From Acidocella sp. 20-57-95 (lineage in GTDB: Bacteria > Pseudomonadota > Alphaproteobacteria > Acetobacterales > Acetobacteraceae): a DNA stretch of 32,002 nt. The position numbers and the translations under genes are program-made. Location of the stretch: NCBI GenBank assembly GCA_002255575.1, contig NCAT01000023.1, forward strand, positions 1-32,002, written 5' to 3'. The notes beneath the pieces were generated by a model, which searched no databases, had not been told where the DNA came from, and saw nothing but the letters and a program-made list of their open reading frames with translations. This document shows, piece after piece, positions 8,912 to 16,020 of this stretch (position 1 is the stretch's first letter; each line of letters starts with the position of its first letter).

Positions 8912-9636
8912 GTGGTATTGCCAACCTCGCGGGCGGCCAGAACGGCATCTGCTCGCTCCAGGTCATCCGGGGTGGAGAGGTGAAACCATACACCATCATG
9001 CACAATCGCGCCTAATCGCTCGCTGGCCATGGCCCTGTCCCAAAGCAAGTTCATGCTGAAAGGTGGTGAGGGTGTTTGCTTAAACAAAGCAGGGCTCACA
9101 ATCTGCACACCGGCATATAAGTAGGGTGCAACGTCGCGTTCGCTGCGGCGCCGTAGGCCGCCATCGCGGGGCCACAGGAAATCGCCCTGTCCGGTATCTG
9201 CCACGGCACCAGCGGCGCGTGCCAACAGCAACATTGCATCTTGTCTGCCGGGGTTAAAAGCGGCAGCCAGGCGGCCCAAGGTACTGGTCGGGCCATCGAC
9301 CCAGAAGGAGTCGCCATTCACCACATAAAAGGGCGAGTCGGGCAGCATTTTATGGGTGATCATGTTGGCAACGGCACCACCTGTATCTAACAGTTGGGCT
9401 TCATGGGCGGCAACAACCCCCGGGATGCCACGCAGAAAAGCGTTTAGCTGGTCTGCCAAATGATGGGTGTTTACCACAATTTTTTGAACGCCCGCGGCGC
9501 GCAGCCGTTCGATCGTATGTTGCAGAATCGGTTGTCCGCTGAGTTGCAGGAGTGGCTTTGGGGTTGTTAGCGTTAGAGGCCGCATGCGCGTACCCAGCCC
9601 TGCGCATAAAATCACTGCTGTGTCAGGATGCATCAA
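8908..9636 (-). CDS. Nucleotidyltransferase, MurU-like (sugar-1-phosphate uridylyltransferase family)
   Basis: 242 residues. The N-terminus ILCAGLGTRMRPLTLTTPKP contains the G-x-G-T-R-x-x-P-L-T nucleotide-binding loop and the PKPLL lysine of NTP-transferases. VVNGDSFWVDG near 110 supplies the metal-binding Asp, and WFHLSTPDDLERAD at the C-terminus is typical of the MurU/RfbA-like group. In Pseudomonas, MurU makes UDP-MurNAc from MurNAc-1-phosphate during cell-wall recycling; that substrate is only inferred here. In other alphaproteobacteria this gene usually follows an aminoglycoside-phosphotransferase-like sugar kinase (AmgK), but here tsaE comes directly before it with a 14-base overlap. 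The downstream overlap with addB is 4 bases. Family confidence is high; substrate confidence is low. Confidence 0.88.
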   Translation of the reverse strand: MMHPDTAVILCAGLGTRMRPLTLTTPKPLLQLSGQPILQHTIERLRAAGVQKIVVNTHHLADQLNAFLRGIPGVVAAHEAQLLDTGGAVANMITHKMLPDSPFYVVNGDSFWVDGPTSTLGRLAAAFNPGRQDAMLLLARAAGAVADTGQGDFLWPRDGGLRRRSERDVAPYLYAGVQIVSPALFKQTPSPPFSMNLLWDRAMASERLGAIVHDGVWFHLSTPDDLERADAVLAAREVGNTT

Positions 9637-10069
9637 GAAACCACCTTTGTTCGCCTATAAGTCTTATCTCACGCCCGGCTGGGTTGGGCGAGATGGTAAC
9701 GGCAAGGGCTTGTGCAGGGCACATGTTACCCAATCGCTCCGGCCATTCCACCAGCATAATCCCAGCCTGCGCCTCATCCCAGGCCAGCTCGTGTAGGGCG
9801 TCCGGCCCGGTTAGCCGCCATAAATCATAATGCCATATGATGATATCGGGCAGCTCGTAGCTTTGCACCAGCGTGAAAGTGGGGCTGGGCACTTCGAGCG
9901 TGGGGTTACCGCTGCGAGCCTGAATGAAAGCGCGTGCAAAGGCAGATTTCCCAGCCCCGAGCGGGCCGGAAAGCAGCAAAACGTCACCGGGCCGCGCGCG
10001 CGCAGCCAACTTTCCCGCAAGTGCGGCGGTTTCAGCCTCGGTGGCTAAAAAGTGAGTCGATTCGGCCAT
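9623..10069 (-). CDS. tsaE: tRNA threonylcarbamoyladenosine biosynthesis ATPase TsaE
   Basis: From the chosen ATG the protein has 148 residues. The P-loop LLLSGPLGAGKSAFARAF is near 31-48, followed by EVPSPTFTLVQSY and the WHYDLWRL segment (conserved H-x-D-x-Y/W-R-L), then EWPERLG. All are hallmarks of TsaE, the ATPase that drives turnover of the TsaB-TsaD complex making t6A37 in ANN-decoding tRNAs. The start at 10069 is chosen because MAEST.FL aligns with family N-termini. In-frame alternatives are ATG 10084 and GTG 10114; the last has the best upstream SD-like GAGGA and would give 163 residues. It heads the operon that runs through addBA and trxA, and is divergent from the reductase gene. 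Confidence 0.93.
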   Translation of the reverse strand: MAESTHFLATEAETAALAGKLAARARPGDVLLLSGPLGAGKSAFARAFIQARSGNPTLEVPSPTFTLVQSYELPDIIIWHYDLWRLTGPDALHELAWDEAQAGIMLVEWPERLGNMCPAQALAVTISPNPAGREIRLIGEQRWFLDAS

Positions 10070-10137
10070 GCGGCTTTGTGCCATAAGCTTGATTGATGCG
10101 CAGCACTGCGGCACACCCCATCCTCATGGGAAATGTG

Positions 10138-11139
10138 ATGAAAACTGATGTTGCGATCATCGGGGCTGGTCCGGCTGGGCTGTTTGCGGTGTTCGAATGC
10201 GGGATGCTGAAATTATCGAGCGTGCTGATCGACGCGCTAGGAGAGGTTGGCGGACAGTGTGCGGCTTTGTACCCGGAAAAGCCGATTTACGATATTCCGG
10301 CGCACCCGGCGATCGAAGCGGCAGACTTGGTTGCGGGCCTGGAAAAACAGATCGCGCCGTTTGCCACCCCCCGATTGTTGAACCGTCGGGTCGAGACGCT
10401 GCAAGGTGCTGCTGGTGATTTTACCCTGACCACCAGCACGGGAGATATTTTGCAGGCGAAGGCCGTGATTATTGCCGCCGGGGCCGGGGCGTTCGGGCCA
10501 AACCGCCCGCCTTTGGATGGTTTGGAAGCCTATGAGGCAACCGGCGCCGTTCAATATTACGTAAAAAAGCGCGAAGATTTTCGGGGCAAGCGCGTGGTTA
10601 TTGCCGGCGGTGGCGACTCCGCCGTGGACTGGGCGCTGGCCCTTAAAGATATTGCTGCATCAATTCATGTGGTGCACCGGCGGGCGAAGTTTCGGGCAGC
10701 GCCTGAGACCGCCGCGCAGCTTGATGCTGCTGCAGCAAGGGGCGAAATTAATATGGTCATCCCTTACCAATTGCACGCCTTGCATGGCGCGGCCGGGCAG
10801 TTGGCAAGCGTTGAGGTGGCGGACCTTGATAGTGGTACCAAGCATATTGAAGCTGATATCTTGCTGCCGTTTTTTGGCTTGGCGATGGAGTTAGGGCCGA
10901 TTGCCGATTGGGGGCTGGCTTTGGAACGCAGTCACCTGACCGTAACACCGGCGACATGTGAGACTTCCACGCCTGGAATTTTTGCGATCGGTGACATTGC
11001 CAGCTATCCGGGCAAGCTGAAACTCATTCTGCAAGGGTTTTCTGAAGCCGCGATGGCAGCCCACTCGATCCACCCGATCGTGTTCCCCGACAAAGCGCTG
11101 CATTTTGAATATTCAACCAGCAAGGGTGTGCCGGGCTAA
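10138..11139 (+). CDS. Ferredoxin/flavodoxin-NADP+ reductase, thioredoxin-reductase-like type
   Basis: 333 residues from ATG 10138. The FAD-binding GxGxxG (IIGAGPAGLFAVFECGML) is at the N-terminus, GEVGGQCAALYPEKPIYDIP follows near 40, the NADPH-binding loop VVIAGGGDSAVDWAL is near 155-169 followed by VHRRAKFRA, and the second FAD motif IFAIGDIASYPGKLKLI is near 280. The CxxC of true thioredoxin reductases is missing from the NADPH domain, which fits the TrxR-like ferredoxin-NADP reductases of alphaproteobacteria and Bacillus (YumC). It moves electrons between NADPH and ferredoxin or flavodoxin. The start is supported by family alignment and GGGA 5-6 bases upstream; in-frame starts further up (10093-10126) lack an SD and enter the tsaE region. 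Confidence 0.87.
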   Translation: MKTDVAIIGAGPAGLFAVFECGMLKLSSVLIDALGEVGGQCAALYPEKPIYDIPAHPAIEAADLVAGLEKQIAPFATPRLLNRRVETLQGAAGDFTLTTSTGDILQAKAVIIAAGAGAFGPNRPPLDGLEAYEATGAVQYYVKKREDFRGKRVVIAGGGDSAVDWALALKDIAASIHVVHRRAKFRAAPETAAQLDAAAARGEINMVIPYQLHALHGAAGQLASVEVADLDSGTKHIEADILLPFFGLAMELGPIADWGLALERSHLTVTPATCETSTPGIFAIGDIASYPGKLKLILQGFSEAAMAAHSIHPIVFPDKALHFEYSTSKGVPG

Positions 11140-11180
11140 AGGGCTGCAAAAGTCCGTACTTGGTTCGCCATGTTGGTGGC

Positions 11181-11207
11181 GCCGAAACCCTAAAATTGGG
11201 TCTCGGC
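11181..11207. terminator. Hairpin between the reductase and ssb stops
   Basis: Arms GCCGAAACCC and GGGTCTCGGC pair with one mismatch around the 7-base loop TAAAATT. It sits in the 99-base gap between two convergent genes, as expected for a bidirectional terminator, although neither side has a clear T-run. Confidence 0.4.
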
Positions 11208-11238
11208 TCCAAGGGCAAAATGGCGGTGCTAAGGCGGG

Positions 11239-11718
11239 TCAGAATGGAATTTCGTCATCCAGGTCGTTGTTGCTCGGCCGTGTGTCCCACCCGCCACTGG
11301 CCGGCTTGGATTGTACCTTCGCCGGTGCTGACGCGCGCGGCGTATAATCCTCACTGCCGCCACCCTGGGCACGGTCCAGCATCACTAGTTCACCGCCAAA
11401 GCGGCCCAGCATCACCTCGGTCGTGTATTTCTCCTGCCCGGACTGGTCTGTCCATTTGCGTGTTTGCAGCTTGCCTTCAAGGTAAACTTTTGAACCTTTG
11501 CGTAGATATTTTTCGGCGACGTCGGCTAGACGTTCGTTCATGATAACAATTTTATGCCACTCGGTGAGTTCCTTACGTTCCCCACTCGCCTTATCATTCC
11601 AAGATTCCGAGGTCGCGACAGAAAAGCTGACCACCTTACCGCCTGATGGCATATTACGGGTTTCCGGGTCCTTGCCCAGATTGCCGACCAAAGTCACTTT
11701 ATTAACGCTGCCTGCCAT
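11239..11718 (-). CDS. ssb: Single-stranded DNA-binding protein
   Basis: 159 residues from ATG 11718. The OB-fold starts with [19 protein letters not shown] and continues through [36 protein letters not shown], all canonical for SSB. A low-complexity Gly/Ser/Ala linker leads to the acidic tip DLDDEIPF, the peptide that docks repair and replication partners. A reading frame extends 10 codons further up, but ATG 11718 is preceded by AGGGAGA at good spacing and matches family starts. It coats single-stranded DNA in replication and recombination, working with RecA, AddAB and UvrA encoded nearby. No LexA box was seen in its upstream region. Confidence 0.96.
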   Translation of the reverse strand: MAGSVNKVTLVGNLGKDPETRNMPSGGKVVSFSVATSESWNDKASGERKELTEWHKIVIMNERLADVAEKYLRKGSKVYLEGKLQTRKWTDQSGQEKYTTEVMLGRFGGELVMLDRAQGGGSEDYTPRASAPAKVQSKPASGGWDTRPSNNDLDDEIPF

Positions 11719-11748
11719 CTTTATCTCCCTATCAGCCACTATAAACAC

Positions 11749-11922
11749 TTGTTAACGCAAAACTTTGGCTCGTTTTTGGCCCCTGGTTACATTGTAATCC
11801 GCTACCGCAATGGTTTGATAAGCCAGCCGAACGAGGATGCCACGCTAAAGACCTTGTATACCGATGAAATTGTGGCTGTGCAAAGTGGGTTATATGAGGC
11901 CTTGAAAAATGCACCTCTGTAG
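11749..11922 (+). pseudogene. Unrecognised protein-like remnant without a proper start
   Basis: The gap between ssb and zur holds an open frame ending at TAG 11920-11922. From a TTG at 11749 it would encode about 57 residues, with segments FLAPGYIVIRYRNG, ISQPNEDATLKTLYTDE and IVAVQSGLYEALKNAPL that look like ordinary protein rather than random translation. There is no ATG and no SD, and the frame runs back only to a stop at 11644, inside antisense ssb sequence. I do not recognise the family. The best reading is the 3' remnant of a gene that once lay here, possibly cut when the zinc genes came in; a small real gene with a TTG start, or chance, remain possible. Confidence 0.3.
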
Positions 11923-11953
11923 CCGTGACAGCTAGGCTTTGGTAAGAGTAGAC

Positions 11954-12418
11954 ATGGGTAAAAGGCAACCGCGCAGCATTGATGAGCAAATCCAGGACGC
12001 AGCGAAAATATGCGTTGTTAATGGCACTCAATTGACCGAACTGCGCCGGATTGTGTTGAAATTGGTCCTTGAGTCCCAAGCTCCTTTAACGGCCTACCAA
12101 CTGCTTGATCAATTAAAAGTGCTGCGCCGGAACGCGACTCCCCCCACGATCTATCGGGCGCTAGATTTTTTGCTGGAAAATCGGCTCATTCACAAAGTTG
12201 AGCGGATTAACGCTTTTATTCCGTGCAGCGATTCTGACCATGAGCACCATTCAGTTCAATTTCTGATTTGCCAGACATGCAAGACGGTTGTTGAAATTGA
12301 GGATCATCATATAATTGATGCTTTAACGCGGGCAGCAGAAAAGCAAGGCTTTCGTCCACGTCATGCGGTTGTTGAAATTGACGGGATTTGTGCGGCTTGT
12401 AGTGGTGCAAACAAGTAA
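11954..12418 (+). CDS. zur: Fur-family zinc uptake regulator
   Basis: 154 residues from ATG 11954. The N-terminal winged helix includes LTELRRIVLKLVLESQAPLTAYQLLDQL and the recognition helix ATPPTIYRALDFLLENRLIHKVE. The dimerisation part has the FIPC.....HEHHSVQFLIC segment with regulatory metal ligands, and two structural-zinc pairs, CQTC near 106 and CAAC near 147. A Zur identity rather than Fur or Mur is inferred from its partner genes: the stop lies 2 bases from the stop of the znu operon, and a palindrome of Zur-box type sits upstream of znuA. With zinc bound it would repress the uptake operon. A TTG five codons upstream is a less likely start. Confidence 0.9.
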   Translation: MGKRQPRSIDEQIQDAAKICVVNGTQLTELRRIVLKLVLESQAPLTAYQLLDQLKVLRRNATPPTIYRALDFLLENRLIHKVERINAFIPCSDSDHEHHSVQFLICQTCKTVVEIEDHHIIDALTRAAEKQGFRPRHAVVEIDGICAACSGANK

Positions 12419-12420
12419 CT

Positions 12421-13215
12421 TCATGCAAGCCGTGCTGAGCGGGAACTGTAGCCGCGGCCGAGGCTATAGCTAATGGCGCCAAAGCATCCGACAAAAAAGC
12501 CAACGGGCCAATTCGTGTGATAGGACAGTGCTAGTGAACTCCAAATTGTGAAAATTGCTAAGGTGATGGATAGGAGCACCGCTTTCTCAGGCTGGTTCGT
12601 CAATACCCGTGCAGCAGATGCCGGCCCTACAATCAAGCTGAACACCAGCAAAGCACCGACGATCGGTAAAGCGATTGCAGTGGCCAAACCAAGTATTGCC
12701 AGGCTTAAAATTTCAATTCGTGCCGTGGGAATACCAGCCACCTTGGCCAGGTCAGGTGCGATTGCGCTGAGGAGAAAAACACGAAACCATAGACCAAAGA
12801 CAGCAATAACGAAAAATACAACGACGGCTAAGCTTGCTAAATCCGCGCTGCTAACACTCAAAATGTCCCCAAAGAGCAACGCATAAACATGCTGCGAATA
12901 TTGGCTCGAAAGACTTAGGAATAAAGTTCCCATACCAAGGAGCATTGTAAGTGTAAGGGCTGTCGCCACTTCGTTGCGCTGCCGCTGTTTAAAAGATTGA
13001 ATACCCAGGACACCAAGGCCAGCAAATGCTATTGTCCCTAAAATTGGCGCGATCCCAATGAGACTGGCGACCGCAGCCCCTGGGAAAGCACATAATGGCA
13101 AGGCATGTGCAGCAAAGGTATCACGCCGCATAATCACAAAAAAGCCGACAAGTCCGGATATGATGGCGACTAAAGTTGCAGCGATCCAGCTATTTAATAA
13201 GTAGCTTGCAAACAT
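12421..13215 (-). CDS. znuB: Zinc/manganese ABC transporter permease 2
   Basis: 264 residues of mostly hydrophobic sequence with about eight membrane helices (for example LVAIISGLVGFFVIMRRD, TALTLTMLLGMGTLFLSL, AIALPIVGALLVFSLIVG). RRDTFAAHALPLCAFPGAA and VGALLVFSLIVGPASAAR are the conserved cytoplasmic-loop segments of ABC-3 family metal permeases. It begins 2 bases after the stop of a second, different permease, so the transporter probably uses a permease heterodimer rather than the ZnuB homodimer of E. coli. It is the last gene of the znu operon and ends 2 bases from the zur stop. Zinc as substrate is inferred from zur and the operator; manganese cannot be excluded. Confidence 0.87.
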   Translation of the reverse strand: MFASYLLNSWIAATLVAIISGLVGFFVIMRRDTFAAHALPLCAFPGAAVASLIGIAPILGTIAFAGLGVLGIQSFKQRQRNEVATALTLTMLLGMGTLFLSLSSQYSQHVYALLFGDILSVSSADLASLAVVVFFVIAVFGLWFRVFLLSAIAPDLAKVAGIPTARIEILSLAILGLATAIALPIVGALLVFSLIVGPASAARVLTNQPEKAVLLSITLAIFTIWSSLALSYHTNWPVGFFVGCFGAISYSLGRGYSSRSARLA

Positions 13216-13217
13216 CT

Positions 13218-14132
13218 CTAGCTGCCGCCAAAGGATTGAGTGGTTTTATACCGATCTGTTCCAAAATGTAGCTTCGCAATAAGCTGAGGCAGACCTGAAG
13301 CAAGATAGATAATGAATAAGATGGTAACGATAAAAAAACTAACCGGCCAGACATGGCCCCGCGTCCAATCATAGCTGGAATAAGCCAGCCATATACCGGC
13401 CCATGACGCTGATATGCCGATAAATGCCGAAAGACCGAGTGCAAACCAGAGCCTTTTGGTGAGGCGCATTGCGGCTGCAGCGGGGGCTATGAGCAAGGCT
13501 GTTGATAAAATAGCGCCAATAGCCATGGCTGATAGAGTGACAGAGAGAGACAGAATGACTAAAAAAATAAAGCCCACACGCCTCACGGGGATGCCCTGGG
13601 TTGCGGCAAGCTCGGAATTTACCGAGCAAAAGTATAGCGGGCGATGAAATATAGCCAAGAGAGAAAGTGCCAAGACCCCGATACCGAGTAAAAACGGTAT
13701 AATGCTCGCTGGTATCTCAAACATTGATCCAAACATGATTGAAACGGCAGCACCGGTGGTACTTTTTGTGGTTACGTCGAAATATAGTAGTAAAGCGGTA
13801 ACGCCCAATCCGGCGCCAAGTATGATCCCTGCTGCTAGATCACGCTCTCGAGCCTGCCGAAGATCGGCAAGTTCCATCGTTACGGCGGAGAGTAATGCAA
13901 TAGCAAGAAAACCAAATAGTGGGTTTATACCGGCCAAGAATGACCCAGCACCGCCGGCGCTGCTCATATCAGCTAGGGCGTGCCCGGCAAAACTTTGGCC
14001 ACGGATAATCGTGAAAACACCAACAATACCGCAAACCAAAGCCGCGCCGGTGCTTACGATCAAAGCTGTATGAACGGCGTCATCAGTCCAGAAACTTGCA
14101 GCAAGGATAGACGAGGCATATAGGCTGAGCAT
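13218..14132 (-). CDS. znuB: Zinc/manganese ABC transporter permease 1
   Basis: 304 residues, ABC-3 family. About eight to nine hydrophobic helices are visible, with IIRGQSFAGHALADMSSAGGAGSFL-type loop residues near 44-70 and SMAIGAILSTALLIAPAAAA-like sequence near 205-225, the two hallmark regions. The 40-residue C-terminal part after GLPQLIAKLHFG is polar and presumably cytoplasmic. It starts 2 bases after znuC. The purine-rich GGAGG nearest to its start lies 13 bases up and touches one arm of a hairpin at the znuC 3' end, so translation is probably coupled to znuC. Together with the following permease it would form the membrane channel of the uptake system. Confidence 0.86.
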   Translation of the reverse strand: MLSLYASSILAASFWTDDAVHTALIVSTGAALVCGIVGVFTIIRGQSFAGHALADMSSAGGAGSFLAGINPLFGFLAIALLSAVTMELADLRQARERDLAAGIILGAGLGVTALLLYFDVTTKSTTGAAVSIMFGSMFEIPASIIPFLLGIGVLALSLLAIFHRPLYFCSVNSELAATQGIPVRRVGFIFLVILSLSVTLSAMAIGAILSTALLIAPAAAAMRLTKRLWFALGLSAFIGISASWAGIWLAYSSYDWTRGHVWPVSFFIVTILFIIYLASGLPQLIAKLHFGTDRYKTTQSFGGS

Positions 14133-14134
14133 AA

Positions 14135-14968
14135 TTAAGGTATCGCCTCCACATGATCTTGATGATGATCATGTGGAATGGCGTTCTCATCCGTGTGCCC
14201 GCCCGCGATCACCAATACGCGCCCATGTACGCGAATAACGTCTATATGATATCCGTACAGCTCGCTTAAAACTGTGGTGCGGACAACCTCATTAGTCCTA
14301 CCGTAGGCGGCGCGGCCATTTGCAAGATAAATTATTTTATCGACCACACCGAGGAGAGGGTTCATGTCATGTGCAGAGATCAAGATTGCGACCCCAAAAT
14401 CAATCCGCACCCGGTTAAGCAACGCGACCGTTTCAGCAACGGCCCGAATATCTAAATTGGCTAAGGGTTCATCGAGAAGCAGCAATTTTGGTCGATGTAT
14501 TAAAGCATGGGCGATAAGAATGCGTTGTTGCTGACCGCCGGATAGATCACCGACTCGTTGGTCGGCAAAAGCCTCCGCATTCACTGCATGTAGCATTTCA
14601 TCAACCAAAATGCTTTTTTTCCGTGACGGCCATGGCAAACCCAGCCGGTGCCCATCCCATCCCAGCCCGATAAGATCTCTCGCCCGCAGAGGTAGGTCCT
14701 TTTCGAGCTGAATTTTTTGGGGAACATATCCCACTGACTTCAGGGTATTTGTGTTGGGGCGGTGATCGATATTGATAGTGCCGTGCGTATGTGGCTGGAA
14801 TCCTAAAATGGTTCGTAGCAAGGTGGTCTTGCCTGAGCCATTGGCACCGATTAGTCCACAAAACTCAGCTTTTGCTAGATCGAAATTGATGTTGTCTAGT
14901 ATTGGACGGCCCTGAAGTGAAACCGAAATTTTCTCAACAGAGAGTATAGTTTCGGGATGGTTCATCAA
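14135..14968 (-). CDS. znuC: Zinc ABC transporter ATP-binding protein with His-rich tail
   Basis: 277 residues. Walker A GANGSGKT is at 41-48, YVPQK (Q-loop) follows, the signature is [14 protein letters not shown], Walker B is LLLLDEPLANLD, and the H-loop is ISAHDM: a complete ABC ATPase. The C-terminal tail ends in PHDHHQDHVEAIP, with four histidines alternating with acidic residues, a plausible metal-binding or sensing tail. It is the motor of the zinc importer, with ZnuA and the two permeases. The start overlaps the znuA stop by 4 bases. The codons for the His-rich tail form an 11-bp perfect inverted repeat (listed separately). Confidence 0.92.
   Translation of the reverse strand: MMNHPETILSVEKISVSLQGRPILDNINFDLAKAEFCGLIGANGSGKTTLLRTILGFQPHTHGTINIDHRPNTNTLKSVGYVPQKIQLEKDLPLRARDLIGLGWDGHRLGLPWPSRKKSILVDEMLHAVNAEAFADQRVGDLSGGQQQRILIAHALIHRPKLLLLDEPLANLDIRAVAETVALLNRVRIDFGVAILISAHDMNPLLGVVDKIIYLANGRAAYGRTNEVVRTTVLSELYGYHIDVIRVHGRVLVIAGGHTDENAIPHDHHQDHVEAIP
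14148..14176 (-). repeat. 11-bp perfect inverted repeat inside the znuC 3' end
   Basis: TCCACATGATC and GATCATGTGGA are exact reverse complements around an 8-base loop, giving a strong hairpin in the znu mRNA. It covers the codons of the His-rich ZnuC tail. One arm includes the last bases of GGAGG (14146-14150), the only SD-like sequence before the next gene. Confidence 0.75.
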
Positions 14969-15894
14969 TGCACACCGCGCGCGAGCGATTGGGTTGAGAG
15001 ATTTTCAGAAATTGCATCACGAAGAGCATTAGTTTCCGCGAGCATCCAGGATTGATAGTTATATCCTGGTACGGGCATTGTTTCATAAACGCCAACCACC
15101 GCGATGTGGTTTTTCTTCGCGGCGTTTAAAAATGCCTCCGTTAGTGGGTCAGTGACTTGCTGATTATAAATAAGCGCTTTCACTTTGTGTGCAGAAAACA
15201 GCTTATTCTCAAAAGTAACATCCTGCGGTGCCGGGTCTGTACCATTCATGATAGCTAATTCTAAACTATAGGGCGTGGCAATATTTAAGCCGGCCGCATC
15301 GAGCATATAGTCACCCACAGGTTCGGTGACGGCGACAGGCGACCCTGGAAAATCCTTTTTAAGAGCTGCCAAAGCGGCCAGCCAGGGGGTGAGGGAGGCT
15401 TCGAATTTTGCTTGGTTAGCCCTGAAATATGCGGCATGATCAGGTTGTAGCGCGATAAGGTCATCGGTTAACAATGCTACGACGGCAGGCATTGTTTTTG
15501 GATCATACCAAAGATGCGGATTAGGTGTTGAATCGTTTAACCCGAGCAGTCGCTGCACATTAATAACTTTGCGGTCTACTTTAGGGGCAACGCTCAACAT
15601 TTTATCAGCCCAACCATCGTACCCCAGACCATTCTCAATGACGAGGTCTGCGGCCGCAATTTGTGCAGCGATTTTGGGGCTCAACTCAAACATGTGCGGG
15701 TCGGTATTCGGGTCTGTTATAATGGCAGTCACATTTACATACTGGCCACCAATTTGCGCAATCACGTCCGCATATTCGTTTTCAATTCCGACCGCTTGTA
15801 TGATTGTTGGCTTTTGGCTTTCACACCAAGCGGTGGGCATGCCTAAAACAAAAAAGAACAGCATGATTACCCGAACACTATGCACGCCCTTCAT
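14965..15894 (-). CDS. znuA: Zinc/manganese ABC transporter substrate-binding protein
   Basis: 309 residues. A signal peptide covers about 1-24 (basic start, then MLFFFVLGMPTAWC); there is no good lipobox, so the protein is probably periplasmic and soluble. The cluster A-I metal-binding pattern is present: DPNTDPHMFELSP with H67, NPHLWYDP with H127, and AVTEPVGDYML in the second lobe. The long His-rich loop of E. coli ZnuA is absent, so this belongs to a variant subgroup and zinc versus manganese specificity is open. It is first in the operon. Upstream are a 14-bp palindrome that abuts the start codon region and a 7-1-7 palindrome at 15929-15943 that probably binds Zur. Confidence 0.87.
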   Translation of the reverse strand: MKGVHSVRVIMLFFFVLGMPTAWCESQKPTIIQAVGIENEYADVIAQIGGQYVNVTAIITDPNTDPHMFELSPKIAAQIAAADLVIENGLGYDGWADKMLSVAPKVDRKVINVQRLLGLNDSTPNPHLWYDPKTMPAVVALLTDDLIALQPDHAAYFRANQAKFEASLTPWLAALAALKKDFPGSPVAVTEPVGDYMLDAAGLNIATPYSLELAIMNGTDPAPQDVTFENKLFSAHKVKALIYNQQVTDPLTEAFLNAAKKNHIAVVGVYETMPVPGYNYQSWMLAETNALRDAISENLSTQSLARGVH

Positions 15895-15908
15895 ATTTTG
15901 TACAAAAT
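15895..15908. promoter_or_regulatory. 14-bp perfect palindrome before the znuA start
   Basis: ATTTTGTACAAAAT is its own reverse complement and lies directly upstream of the znuA ATG, where the ribosome binds. It could be a second operator or an mRNA element. The sequence alone does not tell which protein, if any, uses it. Confidence 0.4.
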
Positions 15909-15928
15909 CCTTAGCAACAAAGATCGTA

Positions 15929-15943
15929 TGTTATACTATAACA
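15929..15943. promoter_or_regulatory. Candidate Zur box of the znu operon
   Basis: TGTTATA-C-TATAACA is a perfect 7-1-7 inverted repeat centred 42 bases upstream of the znuA start. AT-rich palindromes containing GTTATA/TATAAC are the established Zur-box type. On the minus strand TATAGT within it could be the -10 element, so bound Zur would block RNA polymerase. Confidence 0.75.
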
Positions 15944-15974
15944 CTTTATGCGGCCTGTCGATTCTGTAAGTGGT

Positions 15975-16020
15975 CTAAAAATCAATCTGTGGTTGATTTT
16001 TAGCCGCCTTGCAGCAGGCG
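15975..16020. repeat. Two back-to-back hairpins between znuA and uvrA
   Basis: The first hairpin has 11-bp perfect arms CTAAAAATCAA and TTGATTTTTAG with loop TCTGTGG (15975-16003). The second follows after one base: CGCCT and AGGCG around TGCAGC (16005-16020). The AT-rich and GC-rich pair sits between two divergent promoters. It may be a small dispersed repeat or a transcription barrier; copy number in the genome is unknown to me. Confidence 0.6.

Noticed and set aside
11785..11799. TTACA-T-TGTAA palindrome upstream of zur as a second Zur box
   Set aside because: It differs from the znuA operator, lies about 160 bases from zur and falls inside the protein-like remnant; chance is likely.
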